A stretch of 64,000 nucleotides of DNA from Actinomycetota bacterium (GCA_020637055.1 JACJWR010000004.1:226841-290840), one strand, 5' to 3'. Shown: positions 16,679 to 28,473, numbered from the stretch's first letter. The notes: generated by a model from the letters alone, not told the origin. Program-made: numbers and translations.

Positions 16679-17638
16679 ATGGCGACACAACCACAAGGAC
16701 TGACCAATGCCGCCCTCAGGGGAGCGGTGGATCTCGGGGCGCTCGCACAGGCGCGACAGGCGCAGCAACAAGCAGCCAGTGGGGCCCCTGGTGGCGCCGG
16801 GACCGGTGCCTACGTCAAGAACGTGACGGTCGCGGACTTCGAGGTCGAGGTGATCCAGCAGTCCCTGACCGTGCCGGTGGTGCTCGACCTGTGGGCCTCG
16901 TGGTGCGGACCGTGCAAGCAACTCACCCCGGTGCTCGAGTCCTTAGCTGCCGAATACGACGGGCGCTTCGTGCTCGCCAAGGTCGATGTCGACGCCGAGC
17001 AACAGATCGCCGCCGCCTTCCAGGTGCAGAGCATTCCGAGTGTTTTCGCCGTCGTGAAGGGTCAGCCCATCCCGCTGTTCCAGGGAGCCCTGCCGGCGCC
17101 GCAGGTGCGTCAGTACCTCGACGAGTTGTTGCGGGTCGCGGCCGAGAACGGAGTGACCGGGCGGGCCGTTGCGGATGTGCCCGCAGCGGCGGCGGAGGAG
17201 CCGGCCGAACCGGTCGACGACCCCACCGACGCCTTGTTCGACGCCGCCGGCGAGGCCTTGGTGGCTGGGGACTGGGACGCCGCCACGGCCGCCTACCAGC
17301 AGGTGCTCGCGGCGAACCCGGGGGATCCGGACGCGCAGGCCGGCCTCACCCTGGTGGCATTGCAGCGACGGATCGACGGGATCGATCCGGTCGCTGCGGT
17401 CGCGGCGGCGGATGCCGACCCCGCCGACGTGCAGGCAGCTGTCGTCGCCGCGGATGTCGAGTTGGTCAACGGCGATCCGGCTGCGGCCTACGCACGCCTG
17501 GTCACAGCGGTGTCGCGGGCATCCGGCGACGACCGCGACGCCGCCCGGGCTCGGCTACTGGAACTGTTCGAACTCGCGCCGCCGGACGATCCCGAGGTGG
17601 CCAAGGCCCGGCGCGCGCTCGCGGCGGCGCTTTTCTAG
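16679..17638 (+). CDS. thioredoxin-domain protein with TPR-like tail (CnoX-like)
   Basis: 319 residues. An N-terminal stretch of about 45 residues rich in Ala/Gln/Gly precedes a thioredoxin domain with the active site WASWCGPCKQ and cis-Pro region QSIPSVFAV. The C-terminal half (about 190-319) is Ala/Asp-rich helical sequence with TPR-like spacing (ALVAGDWDAATAAYQQVLAA). This architecture matches CnoX/YbbN co-chaperones, which protect proteins from oxidative damage and pass them to folding machinery; many family members lack the CxxC, but this one keeps it. It starts 54 bp after the mutase and ends one base from the convergent gatD stop. Confidence 0.85.
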   Translation: MATQPQGLTNAALRGAVDLGALAQARQAQQQAASGAPGGAGTGAYVKNVTVADFEVEVIQQSLTVPVVLDLWASWCGPCKQLTPVLESLAAEYDGRFVLAKVDVDAEQQIAAAFQVQSIPSVFAVVKGQPIPLFQGALPAPQVRQYLDELLRVAAENGVTGRAVADVPAAAAEEPAEPVDDPTDALFDAAGEALVAGDWDAATAAYQQVLAANPGDPDAQAGLTLVALQRRIDGIDPVAAVAAADADPADVQAAVVAADVELVNGDPAAAYARLVTAVSRASGDDRDAARARLLELFELAPPDDPEVAKARRALAAALF

Positions 17639-17639
17639 T

Positions 17640-18377
17640 TCACGCCGGACGGTTCCACGCCTCGCCGAGCACCGTGCGAAGGCGTTCTTCGCGCAGGGCT
17701 TCGACGTCGGGTTCCTCGATCGGCTCCAGCTCGCGCCCGATGCACCACCCGAGCAGCAGGTCGGCCAGGGCGGGGTTGCGGGCGAGGCCGGGGCCGTGCA
17801 GGTAGGTGCCGAGGATGTGGCCGGCCACCGCTCCTTCGGTGCCGTCGCCGTTGCCGACGCCGGCCAGCACCCGCGCCAACGGTTGCACCTCGGCGCCGAG
17901 GTGGGTGGCACCACCGTGGTTCTCGTAGCCGGTCAGTCGTGGCAGTCCGGGGATGAGCGACTCGGCGGCGAGTTCGCCGACCGCCCTTCGCGGCAGTCGA
18001 TCCGTGCGGATGTCGATCATGCCGAGCCCGGTCGCCGGTTGGCCGGTGGCATCCGGGAAATATTCGCCGAGCAATTGGTAGCCCGCGCAGATGGCCAACA
18101 CCGCGGCGCCGCCGGCGGCGGCCGAGGCGAGGTTGCCATCCGCGGAGATACCGCGGGCGGCCGCGGTCTGGGCCGAATCCTCACCGCCGCCGAGCACATA
18201 GAGGTCGCCCTGGGCCGGGATCGGTTCCCCGGCGGCCACTTCGATGATCCGGGCCTCCAGTCCATGCAGTGCGGCCCGATGTCGCAGTGCGAGCACATTG
18301 CCGGCGTCCCCATAGGTCCCCAGCAGGGCCGGGTAGATGGAGACGATCGTCACCTGTTCGGAGTTTGCCGAAGGCAT
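17640..18377 (-). CDS. gatD: lipid II isoglutaminyl synthase, glutaminase subunit
   Basis: A 245-residue class I glutamine amidotransferase. The nucleophilic Cys is in AICAGYQLLG, the oxyanion region in LGGGEDSAQ and the His in GTYLHGPGL. GatD supplies ammonia to MurT, which amidates the second-position D-Glu of lipid II. The ATG at 18377 overlaps the murT stop (TGATG), so the subunits are translationally coupled. The gene ends two bases from the thioredoxin-like gene on the other strand. Confidence 0.92.
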   Translation of the reverse strand: MPSANSEQVTIVSIYPALLGTYGDAGNVLALRHRAALHGLEARIIEVAAGEPIPAQGDLYVLGGGEDSAQTAAARGISADGNLASAAAGGAAVLAICAGYQLLGEYFPDATGQPATGLGMIDIRTDRLPRRAVGELAAESLIPGLPRLTGYENHGGATHLGAEVQPLARVLAGVGNGDGTEGAVAGHILGTYLHGPGLARNPALADLLLGWCIGRELEPIEEPDVEALREERLRTVLGEAWNRPA

Positions 18378-19705
18378 CACGACACCACCCTGGTTGCGGC
18401 TCGACGCACCTTGCGGCGCCTGGTTTGCGGGTCGGTGCGGGCGTCGGCGCGGGTTCGCAGGCCGTGGAAGGCGGTGTAGGTGGCGGCGCAGTCGATCACT
18501 TCGAGGTCTCGGGCGCTCGCCGGGAGTTCGACTCCGGGTGCGTACGGGTCTTCGATCACGACGTGATCGACCCCGGCATGCAGCAGACGGACGGCGAGAT
18601 CACGCCGCCGGTCGCCGGTGGCGATCACCGTGCGGCCGCGCAGCTTCTCGAAGGGCACATCCCATAGCCAGGACGGATCACGGCCGTCGGCGTCGTTCGC
18701 GTTGATCGTGATGATCACCGGCGCCGGCGCCGGTGGCATGACCGTCAACAGTTCCGACCACGATGCCGGATTCTTGGCCAGCAGCAGGCGCACGTCCAGG
18801 GCGCCGATGGTACGGACCTCGTAGCGCCCGGACACCGCGGTGACCGTGGCCATCCGCTGCACCGAGGTGCGCGCGTCGAGACCGAGTACGTCGGTCGCGG
18901 CAGCCAGCGCGAGGGTGGCGTTCGCGGCGTTGAACCACCCCGGCAAGGCCAGGTCGGAGAGGTCGAAACGCCTCCGGTCGGGGCCGACGGCGGTGAACCG
19001 GCCGTCGTCGATCTGGAATCGCCAGGCCGGCTCAGGGCGCTGCTGGCCGCAACTCGTGCAACGCCATCCCTCGACGCCGCCGAACCGCAGCAGACCGCCG
19101 CATTCCAGGCAGACGCTGGCATCGGCAGTCCAGTTCTGACCTGCGGAGACCCACAACACGCGGGGAGCCGAACGCGCCGCCCAGGTGACGATGGGGTCAT
19201 CGCAGTTGGCCACCACGGTGGTGCGCTCCGGGCACGACTCGAGCATGGTGCGCCACTTCCGGGCGACCATGGCGACTTCGTTCATGCGGTCGAGCTGGTC
19301 GCGCGTGAGGTTGCCGAGCAGCAGCGCCCGCGGGCGGGTGTCCGGCAGGATCAGCGGCAGATAGGCCTCGTCCACCTCGAGCACGGCCTGCCCGCGGGGG
19401 TGGCCGTAGGCCAGCGCCGAGAGCACACCGTCGGTCATGTTCGCGCCGGTCTCCTGGGTCACCACCGGGCCGGTCTGACCCACCGCGGTGGCGAGCAGTC
19501 GGGTGGTGGAGGTCTTGCCGTTGGTGGCCGAGACGAGCGCCGCGACTCGATCGCCCGCCAAGTCGCGCATCGCTCCCGGCGACACCTTCAGGATCACCTT
19601 TCCGCCCACCACCAGACCTTCGCCGCGGCCGGTGAGGCGGGAGGCGGCACTGGCGGTTCGGCCTGCGAGGACCGCCGCACGCGTTCGAAACGGAGTCGGG
19701 GGCAT
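18377..19705 (-). CDS. murT: lipid II isoglutaminyl synthase, Mur ligase-like subunit
   Basis: 442 residues. The ATP loop SATNGKTSTTRLLA is Mur-ligase type. Four Cys in CLECGG and CTSCGQ form the zinc ribbon inserted in MurT proteins, and the C-terminal DUF1727-like part ends with TYTAFHGLR. Together with GatD it amidates lipid II in the cytoplasm. The ATG at 19705 is preferred over an upstream in-frame start because TAGCAT lies seven bases before it (leaderless pattern) and because homology begins there. Confidence 0.92.
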   Translation of the reverse strand: MPPTPFRTRAAVLAGRTASAASRLTGRGEGLVVGGKVILKVSPGAMRDLAGDRVAALVSATNGKTSTTRLLATAVGQTGPVVTQETGANMTDGVLSALAYGHPRGQAVLEVDEAYLPLILPDTRPRALLLGNLTRDQLDRMNEVAMVARKWRTMLESCPERTTVVANCDDPIVTWAARSAPRVLWVSAGQNWTADASVCLECGGLLRFGGVEGWRCTSCGQQRPEPAWRFQIDDGRFTAVGPDRRRFDLSDLALPGWFNAANATLALAAATDVLGLDARTSVQRMATVTAVSGRYEVRTIGALDVRLLLAKNPASWSELLTVMPPAPAPVIITINANDADGRDPSWLWDVPFEKLRGRTVIATGDRRRDLAVRLLHAGVDHVVIEDPYAPGVELPASARDLEVIDCAATYTAFHGLRTRADARTDPQTRRRKVRRAATRVVS

Positions 19706-19712
19706 GCCCCCG

Positions 19713-19718
19713 ATGCTA
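19713..19718 (-). promoter_or_regulatory. candidate leaderless -10 box (TAGCAT) of murT
   Basis: On the minus strand TAGCAT lies seven bases upstream of the murT ATG at 19705, with no Shine-Dalgarno in the spacer. Confidence 0.5.
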
Positions 19719-19770
19719 CTTGTCGGCCCACGCCGCACCGGATATCAGCGGTGCGCGAGCCTCCCGCGGG

Positions 19771-22071
19771 TCAACCGCGGTGCCGGAGCCACACCACGCC
19801 GAGCGGGGGCAGCGACACCGTCGCCGAAGCGGGTCGGCCGTGCCAGGGATCCTCCCAGGCCATCACCGAGCCGAGGTTGCCCACGCCGGAGCCGCCGTAT
19901 TCGACGGCGTCGGTGTTGACGATCTCCGCCCATTCGCCGCTGAAGGGCAGCCCGACCCGATAGTCCAGGTGGGGAACCGCCGAGAAGTTCGCCAGACACG
20001 CGACCACTGAGCCGTCCGCAGCCCAGCGCAGCCACGAGAACACGTTGTTGCCCGCGTCGTTCGCGTCGATCCACTCGAAGCCCTCGGGGGAGTTGTCCTG
20101 CTGCCACAGGGCCGGGTTGTCGGTGTAGGCCCGGTTGATGTCGCCGACGAGTCGCAGCATGCCGGCGTTCTCGGAATGATCCAGCAGCCACCAGTCCAAC
20201 CCGCGGCCTTCATTCCACTCCGACTCCTGCGCGAACTCCGATCCCATGAAGATCAACTGCTTGCCGGGGTGGGCCCACATGTAGGCGAGGTAGGCCCGCA
20301 GGTTGGCCAGTTGTTGCCAGCGGTCGCCCGGCATCTTGCGCAGCAGCGATCCTTTGCCGTGCACCACCTCGTCGTGGGAGATCGGCAGGATGTACTGCTC
20401 GCTCCAGGCGTAAACCATGGCGAAGGTCATCTCGTGGTGGTGGTACTGGCGGTAGATCGGCTCCCGCGACATGTAGTCGAGCGAGTCGTGCATCCAGCCC
20501 ATGTTCCACTTGAATCCGAAGCCGAGGCCGCCGAGGTGGGTCGGTCGGGTGACGCCGGGCCACGCCGTCGACTCCTCGGCGATCGTCACCACACCCGGGA
20601 TCCGCTTGTAGACGGTGGCGTTCATCTCCTGCAGGAACGCGACCGCCTCCAGGTTCTCCCTGCCGCCGTAGGCGTTCGGCGTCCACTCGCCGTCCCGCCG
20701 GGAGTAGTCGAGGTAGAGCATCGAGGCCACCGCGTCCACCCGCAGGCCGTCGATGTGGAATTCCTCGCACCAGTAGACCGCGTTCGCCACCAGGAAGTTG
20801 CGCACCTCCCGCCGGCCGAAGTCGAACACGTAGGTGCCCCAGTCGGGGTGCTCGCCCCGACGGGGGTCGGGGTGTTCGTAGAGCGGGGTGCCGTCGAATC
20901 GCGCGAGCGCGAATTCGTCCTTCGGGAAGTGCGCCGGAACCCAGTCGACCAGCACCCCGATCCCCGCCGAATGCAGTCGGTCGATGACGTGGCGGAACTC
21001 GTCCGGGTTTCCGAAGCGCGACGTCGGCGCGTAGTAGGAGGTCACCTGGTAGCCCCAGGAACCGCCGAACGGATGCTCCATGACCGGCATGAACTCGACG
21101 TGGGTGAAGCCCTGGCCCAACACATAGTTGGTGAGGTGTTCGGCGAGTTCGGTGTAGGTGAGTCCGGGCCGCCACGAGCCGAGGTGCACCTCGTAGATGC
21201 TCATCGGGCCGTTGTGCGGATCCGAGACGGCGCGACGGGCGAGCCACTCGTCGTCGTTCCACTCGTAGTGGCTCTCGAAAACGACTGACGCCGTCGCCGG
21301 CGGCACCTCGGTGTACTGGGCGAACGGATCGGCCTTCAGCCGACGGACGCCGTCCCGGCCGAGGATCTCGTACTTGTAGCGGCTGCCGGCGCCGATCTCG
21401 GGCACGAAGAGTTCCCACACGCCGGAGGAGCCGAGGGTTCGCATCGGGGCGCTGGTGCCGTCCCAGTAGTTGAAGTCGCCCACTACCCGCACACCCTGGG
21501 CGTTGGGCGCCCAGACCGCGAACGAGACCCCGTGGATCGGCCCGTTGGGGGAGTCGTACACGTGGGTGTGGGCGCCCATCACCTGCCACAACTGCTCGTG
21601 GCGGCCCTCGGTGATCAGGTGTAGGTCCATCTCACCGAGCGTGGGCAGGAACCGGTAGGCGTCGTCCGCCGGCAGCGGGTCGCCGCCGTAGGAGACGCTG
21701 AGCCGGTAGTCCGGTACCGCCTCGAACGGCAGCACGGTGCGCCAGACCCCGCGATGTTCGTGCTCCATCGGGTAGCGATCGTCGCCGACGACGATGTCCA
21801 CCGCCGTCGCGGCCGGACGCAGCACCCGCACCGTGACGGCGCCGGAGTGCGGGTGCGGGCCGAGGATCTCGTGCGGGTTGGCGTGCCGACCCTCCACCAG
21901 CGCGTCGAGGCCGGCGGTGTCGACCGGGATGGGGGTCGGTGACACGGCTCCCGCGGAGCGCTTGGCGGTCGTCTTCTTGCTCGGTTTGCGTGCCCCCGAC
22001 TTCTTGGCCGCCGGCTTCGCGGCACTCGCCTTCGCTGGCGGTGGGGTGCTCGTCGAGTCGTGCTCGGTCAT
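19771..22071 (-). CDS. glgB: 1,4-alpha-glucan branching enzyme (GH13)
   Basis: A 766-residue branching enzyme. It has N-terminal carbohydrate-binding modules (HPHSGAVTVRVLRP; SFAVWAPNAQGVRVVGDFN), a GH13 barrel with nucleophile region DGLRVDAVASMLY, acid/base region TIAEESTAWPGV and ISHDEVVHGKGS, and a C-terminal beta domain. It introduces alpha-1,6 branches into glycogen-like glucan. The first 40 residues are an unusual Lys/Ala/Pro-rich tail (PAAKKSGARKPSKKTTAK) resembling DNA- or polyanion-binding tails. The start ATG overlaps the glgE stop (TGATG). The frame is open far upstream inside glgE, but only the 766-residue form makes sense. Confidence 0.95.
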   Translation of the reverse strand: MTEHDSTSTPPPAKASAAKPAAKKSGARKPSKKTTAKRSAGAVSPTPIPVDTAGLDALVEGRHANPHEILGPHPHSGAVTVRVLRPAATAVDIVVGDDRYPMEHEHRGVWRTVLPFEAVPDYRLSVSYGGDPLPADDAYRFLPTLGEMDLHLITEGRHEQLWQVMGAHTHVYDSPNGPIHGVSFAVWAPNAQGVRVVGDFNYWDGTSAPMRTLGSSGVWELFVPEIGAGSRYKYEILGRDGVRRLKADPFAQYTEVPPATASVVFESHYEWNDDEWLARRAVSDPHNGPMSIYEVHLGSWRPGLTYTELAEHLTNYVLGQGFTHVEFMPVMEHPFGGSWGYQVTSYYAPTSRFGNPDEFRHVIDRLHSAGIGVLVDWVPAHFPKDEFALARFDGTPLYEHPDPRRGEHPDWGTYVFDFGRREVRNFLVANAVYWCEEFHIDGLRVDAVASMLYLDYSRRDGEWTPNAYGGRENLEAVAFLQEMNATVYKRIPGVVTIAEESTAWPGVTRPTHLGGLGFGFKWNMGWMHDSLDYMSREPIYRQYHHHEMTFAMVYAWSEQYILPISHDEVVHGKGSLLRKMPGDRWQQLANLRAYLAYMWAHPGKQLIFMGSEFAQESEWNEGRGLDWWLLDHSENAGMLRLVGDINRAYTDNPALWQQDNSPEGFEWIDANDAGNNVFSWLRWAADGSVVACLANFSAVPHLDYRVGLPFSGEWAEIVNTDAVEYGGSGVGNLGSVMAWEDPWHGRPASATVSLPPLGVVWLRHRG

Positions 22072-24116
22072 CAGGCTGCTCCCTGCCGGAGGTGGAGGAT
22101 GTGGGCGCATTGGACGTGTGGGTCGAGGCGGATGAAGTTGTGTTCCCGCCACAGGAACGTGGTGTCGGTGACTTCGTCGCGGACCCGGAACGACTCGTGC
22201 CATTCCATGCCCAGGGCCGGCATGTCCAGGTGCAGCGTCGTCTCCCGGGCGGCGTGCGGATCCAGGGTGCACACCACGATCACGGTGTCGTCGCCGTCGG
22301 ACTTCGAGAACGCGATGATGTTCTCGTCGTCGACGTGGTGGAAGGTCAGGTCGCGCAACTGTTGCAGGGCCGGGTGCCGCCGGCGGATGTCGTTGAGCAG
22401 GGTCAGGTAGGGCGCGAGCGAATCGCCCCGCTGCTCGGCGGCGTCGTAGTCCCGCGGGCGGTAGGAGAATTTCTCCGTGTCGAGGTACTCCTCGCTGCCG
22501 GGTTTGACTGCAACGTGCTCGAACAACTCGAAGCCGGAGTAGATCCCGTAGGTGGGCGACAAGGTAGCGGCCAAGGTGGCCCGGATCGCGAAGGCGCCGC
22601 GGCCGCCGTACTGCAGGTAGGCGTGCAGGATGTCCGGGGTGTTGGCGAAGAAATTCGGACGCATGTAGGCGCTGGCCTCGCCGGCGAGGTAGTGCAGATA
22701 CTCCTCGAGTTCCCACTTCGCGTTGCGCCAGGTGAAGTAGGTGTAGCTCTGGTGGAAGCCGACCTCGGCCAACGCTCGCATCATGGGCGGTTTGGTGAAC
22801 GCCTCGGCGAGGAACAGCACATCCGGATCGGTCTCGCGGATCTCGCCCAGCAGTCGGTCCCAGAATCGGACCGGTTTGGTGTGCGGATTGTCCACGCGGA
22901 ACACCCGGACGCCGCGATCCATCCAGAACCGCAGGATCCGCAGCGCCTCCCGATGCAGACCTTCCGGGTCGCCGTCGAACCAGATGGGGTAGATGTCCTG
23001 GTACTTCTTGGGCGGATTCTCGGCGTAGGCGATGGAGCCGTCGGCACGCAGCTGGAACCAGGGCTTGCCGGAGGTGGCCCAGGGATGATCCGGGGTGGCC
23101 TGCAGGGCGAAGTCGAGGGCCACCTCCATGCCCAACTCGGCGGTTCGGGCGACGAAGACGTCGAAGTCGTCGAGGGTGCCCAGGTCGGGGTGGATGGTGT
23201 CGTGGCCGCCGTCGGCCGAGCCGATCGCCCACGGTGAGCCGGGATCGTGCGGGCCGGGCTCGAGGGTGTTGTTGGCGCCTTTGCGGTTGGTGTCACCGAT
23301 CGGGTGAATGGGCGGCAGGTAGACGATGTCGAATCCCATTGCGGCGATCGCGTCCAGCCGCTTCGTCGCATCGGCGAAGGTGCCGGAGGTGGTGGCCGTC
23401 GCGCCCTCCGACCGGGGGAAGAACTCGTACCAGGAACCGAACAGGGCCCGCCGCCGATCGACGAAGAGGGGCCACGGGCCGCTCGGCGTCACCAGATCGC
23501 GCAGCGGGTGGCGGGCCAGCGCCTCGGCGACTTTGCGACCCGTGCCGGCCGCCAGCCGGGCCTCCTCCGGGAGGTCGGGGTTGCGCAGCGCCGCGATGGC
23601 GGCGAGCAGCGGTTCCCTGGTGGCGGCGGGCATCGCCTCGGCGGCTCTCTCCAGCACCCGGGCGCCTTCCTCGAGTTCGAGTTCGACGTCGATGCCGGCC
23701 GGGACCTTGATCTCGGCCCGGTGGGTCCAGGTGCCGTAGGGGTCCGACCAGGCTTCGATGGTGAAGCCCCAGCGGCCCACCGTGTCGGGCCGGATGGTGG
23801 CCGAGTAGCGGCCGAGACCGGCGTTGGTGCACACCATGGGCACCGGCAGCGCGCGGGAGCCATCGGGCCGAATCGGCACCACATCCACGCCGAGGGCGTC
23901 GTGGCCCTCCCGGACCACCGTGGCTTCGATGGTGATCAGTTCGCCGACTGCGGCCTTGGCCGGCCGGCGGCCCGACTCGACCGCCGGCGACACGTCCATG
24001 ATCGGGAAACGGCCGGACAGCAGGTCGGGCACCTCGGCGCTGGCGGACGGCAGGTTCGACCAATACGACTCGCCGGCGGCGCTCGGCGCACCGGAGCCCG
24101 GGGGATGGGAGGACAC
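22071..24116 (-). CDS. glgE: maltosyltransferase (alpha-1,4-glucan:maltose-1-phosphate)
   Basis: A 681-residue GH13_3 enzyme that extends alpha-glucan with maltose 1-phosphate. The N-terminal part (GRFPIMDVSPAVESG; RKVAEALARHPLRDL) is specific to GlgE. The barrel has FDIVYLPPIHPIG, FRVDNPHTKPVRFW (nucleophile Asp), LFLAEAFTKPP (acid/base Glu), and a C-terminal beta domain with FHHVDDENIIAF. The start is GTG nine bases after glgX with no good ribosome site, so coupling to glgX or an internal start is possible. TreS and maltokinase, the usual suppliers of maltose 1-phosphate, are not in the window; the GT4 enzyme at 29-30 kb is an alternative source. Confidence 0.95.
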   Translation of the reverse strand: MSSHPPGSGAPSAAGESYWSNLPSASAEVPDLLSGRFPIMDVSPAVESGRRPAKAAVGELITIEATVVREGHDALGVDVVPIRPDGSRALPVPMVCTNAGLGRYSATIRPDTVGRWGFTIEAWSDPYGTWTHRAEIKVPAGIDVELELEEGARVLERAAEAMPAATREPLLAAIAALRNPDLPEEARLAAGTGRKVAEALARHPLRDLVTPSGPWPLFVDRRRALFGSWYEFFPRSEGATATTSGTFADATKRLDAIAAMGFDIVYLPPIHPIGDTNRKGANNTLEPGPHDPGSPWAIGSADGGHDTIHPDLGTLDDFDVFVARTAELGMEVALDFALQATPDHPWATSGKPWFQLRADGSIAYAENPPKKYQDIYPIWFDGDPEGLHREALRILRFWMDRGVRVFRVDNPHTKPVRFWDRLLGEIRETDPDVLFLAEAFTKPPMMRALAEVGFHQSYTYFTWRNAKWELEEYLHYLAGEASAYMRPNFFANTPDILHAYLQYGGRGAFAIRATLAATLSPTYGIYSGFELFEHVAVKPGSEEYLDTEKFSYRPRDYDAAEQRGDSLAPYLTLLNDIRRRHPALQQLRDLTFHHVDDENIIAFSKSDGDDTVIVVCTLDPHAARETTLHLDMPALGMEWHESFRVRDEVTDTTFLWREHNFIRLDPHVQCAHILHLRQGAA

Positions 24117-24125
24117 GCCTTGACT

Positions 24126-26312
<2,187 letters not shown>

Positions 26313-26455
26313 GGTCGTCCTTTCGGTTGCCTGGGGCGAGCCTGCCGGAGTGCACCCGGCGGCAGACCGCCGCCCGGCGCGCGTCTAACCTTCCCATCAG
26401 ACGGACAGTGATGCAGCGCCCGGTCGAGGCGCGGTGCGCGAGCGAGGGAGAACGA

Positions 26456-27232
26456 GTGGACCAGGTGGCAGTGGAAGTCGCGGGCGGAGTGGCGACCATC
26501 CGGGTGGATCGCCCGCCGATGAACGCGCTGGACACCGCGGTGCAGGCCGGCTTGGCGGCGGCGGCGGACGAGGTGACCGAACGCGACGACGTGCGCGCGG
26601 TGGTGGTCTACGGCGGCGAGAAGGTGTTCGCCGCCGGGGCGGACGTCAAGGAGATGGCCGGTTGGGACTACCGCACCATGATCCTGCGCAGCCAACGGTT
26701 GCAGGATTCCTTCACCGCCATCGCACGCATCCCCAAGCCGACCATCGCCGCTGTGACCGGCTACGCCCTCGGCGGCGGCCTCGAACTGGCCCTGGCGACT
26801 GACCTGCGGGTCTGCGGCGACAACGCCAAACTCGGCCTGCCCGAGATCCTGCTGGGCATCATCCCGGGGGCGGGCGGCACCCAGCGGTTGCCACGACTGG
26901 TCGGTGTCTCGCGCGCCAAGGACCTCATCCTGACTGGCCGATTCGTCTCCGCGGAGGAGGCGCTCGCCATGGGACTGGTGGATCGGGTGGTGGCGCCCGA
27001 CGACGTCTACACCGCGGCGGTGGCACTGGCCGAACGGCTGGCGCAGGGTGCGGCCCTGGCCCAACGTGCGGCGTTGGAGGCCATCGATCGCGGCGTCGAG
27101 ACCGACCTGACCACCGGATTGGCAATCGAACGATCGCTGTTCGCCGGCCTGTTCGGCACCGAAGATCGCACCATCGGCATGGAGTCCTTCCTGGCCCACG
27201 GGCCGGGCAAAGCCGAATTCACCGGAAGGTAA
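26456..27232 (+). CDS. enoyl-CoA hydratase (crotonase family)
   Basis: 258 residues. The oxyanion-hole motifs are FAAGADVKEM and GYALGGGLELAL (first Glu) and the second Glu is in GLPEILLGIIPGAGG, so both catalytic glutamates are present and true hydratase activity is likely. The family position resembles mycobacterial EchA17. GTG at 26456 is chosen because AGGGAGA lies six bases upstream and homology starts just after it; TAACCT near 26386 may be its -10. It likely hydrates crotonyl-CoA-type substrates. Confidence 0.87.
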   Translation: MDQVAVEVAGGVATIRVDRPPMNALDTAVQAGLAAAADEVTERDDVRAVVVYGGEKVFAAGADVKEMAGWDYRTMILRSQRLQDSFTAIARIPKPTIAAVTGYALGGGLELALATDLRVCGDNAKLGLPEILLGIIPGAGGTQRLPRLVGVSRAKDLILTGRFVSAEEALAMGLVDRVVAPDDVYTAAVALAERLAQGAALAQRAALEAIDRGVETDLTTGLAIERSLFAGLFGTEDRTIGMESFLAHGPGKAEFTGR

Positions 27233-27238
27233 CCCGCG

Positions 27239-28213
27239 ATGTCTGTGACCAGCCCCGAATCCGGTGCCGCGCCGCAACCGCATGCCAGCAAAGAACAGGT
27301 GGCGGCAGCGTGGGATGACCCCAAACTGGCCAACGTCCTCTACCACGATTGGGAGGCGGGCACCTACGACGACAAGTGGTCGATCTCCTACGACGAACGC
27401 TGCATCACCTACGCCCGAGACCGCTTCGAGGCAGTGGCCGGCGAGGTGGCCACCCCCTACGGTCGGGCGTTGGAGTTGGGCAGCGGTACCGGCTTCTTCC
27501 TGCTGAATCTGATGCAGGCCGGTGTGGCCGACCGCGGCACGGCCAGCGATATCTCGCCCGGCATGGTCTCGGTGGCTCTACGCAACGCCGAGGGGTTGGG
27601 TCTCGATGTGGACGGCGAGGTGGTGGACGCCGAGACGTTGCCCTTCGCAGATGACACCTTCGACCTCGTGGTCGGTCACGCGGTGCTGCACCACATCCCC
27701 GACCTCGAGCAATCCCTGCGCGAGGTCGTCCGGGTGCTCAAACCCGGTGGCCGATTCGTCTTCGCCGGGGAGCCGACCGCCAAGGGCGACCGGGTGGCGC
27801 GATTGTTGTCCCGGGCCACCTGGTGGGCCACCACCCGGGTGACGCAACTGCCCCCGCTACGAGAGAAGTGGGCGCAATCGCCGGCCACCCTCGACGAATC
27901 CTCACGCGCGGCGGCGCTGGAGGCGGTGGTGGATCTGCACACCTTCGATCCGGCCGAACTCGAGCGCATGTGCCTGCGCGCCGGGGCGGTCGACGTCGCG
28001 ACGGTGTGCGAGGAATTCACCGCGTCCTGGTTCGGCTGGCCGGTGCGCACCTTCGAGGTGGCGGTGAAACCGGGCGCGCTCGGGTGGAACTGGGCGGTGT
28101 TCGCCTACCGGACCTGGCAGCGGTTGAACGAGGTCGACAACCGCCTGTGGCGCCACGTCGTGCCGAAGGAGTATTTCTACAACGTGTCGGTGACCGGCTT
28201 CAAACCCGAATGA
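27239..28213 (+). CDS. class I SAM-dependent methyltransferase
   Basis: A 324-residue protein with the SAM motif ALELGSGTGFFLLNL near residue 78, motif II DTFDLVVGHAVLHHI and motif III LKPGGRFVF. The C-terminal ~120 residues (WNWAVFAYRTWQRLNEVDN) form a substrate-specific part not recognised. It follows the enoyl-CoA hydratase after six bases and overlaps the MoaD-like gene by ATGA. Its place next to an acyltransferase, GT4, second methyltransferase and GH57 gene is similar to the mycobacterial methylglucose lipopolysaccharide region, where two methyltransferases are found. Whether it acts on sugar is inference. Confidence 0.8.
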   Translation: MSVTSPESGAAPQPHASKEQVAAAWDDPKLANVLYHDWEAGTYDDKWSISYDERCITYARDRFEAVAGEVATPYGRALELGSGTGFFLLNLMQAGVADRGTASDISPGMVSVALRNAEGLGLDVDGEVVDAETLPFADDTFDLVVGHAVLHHIPDLEQSLREVVRVLKPGGRFVFAGEPTAKGDRVARLLSRATWWATTRVTQLPPLREKWAQSPATLDESSRAAALEAVVDLHTFDPAELERMCLRAGAVDVATVCEEFTASWFGWPVRTFEVAVKPGALGWNWAVFAYRTWQRLNEVDNRLWRHVVPKEYFYNVSVTGFKPE

Positions 28214-28473
28214 GCGGCGCCCACACCCCGGTGAGGGTGCGCCTCTTCGCGGCGGCCGCCCACGCCGCGGGCGCCGACGAGTTCACCGTGACCGCACCCA
28301 CCTTGGCCGATGTGTTGACGGCGGTGACCGAACTGGCCGCCGACCCGGAGCGGTTCTCGTCGGTGCTGAGTCGATGCTCGGTGCTGGTGGACGGCGCTCA
28401 GGCCCCGGAGGACTCCGTGCCGCTGCCGGCGGGGGCGTGTGTCGATGTGCTGCCACCGTTCGCCGGTGGCTGA
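28210..28473 (+). CDS. MoaD/ThiS-like beta-grasp sulfur carrier
   Basis: An 87-residue protein that begins VRVRLFAAAAHAAGADEF and ends with VDVLPPFAGG. The C-terminal Gly-Gly and preceding VLPP are the hallmark of sulfur carriers such as MoaD. It overlaps the methyltransferase stop (ATGA), and its last 76 bases overlap the end of the convergent acyltransferase gene. No moaE, thiG or activating E1 enzyme is near, so its client pathway is unknown. Confidence 0.75.
   Translation: MSGAHTPVRVRLFAAAAHAAGADEFTVTAPTLADVLTAVTELAADPERFSSVLSRCSVLVDGAQAPEDSVPLPAGACVDVLPPFAGG

Noticed and set aside
22072..23232. The glgB reading frame stays open far upstream of its ATG, allowing an apparent protein of about 1,150 residues
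   Set aside because: The extension lies in glgE in another frame, has no similarity to any domain, and the 766-residue start overlaps the glgE stop in the usual way.
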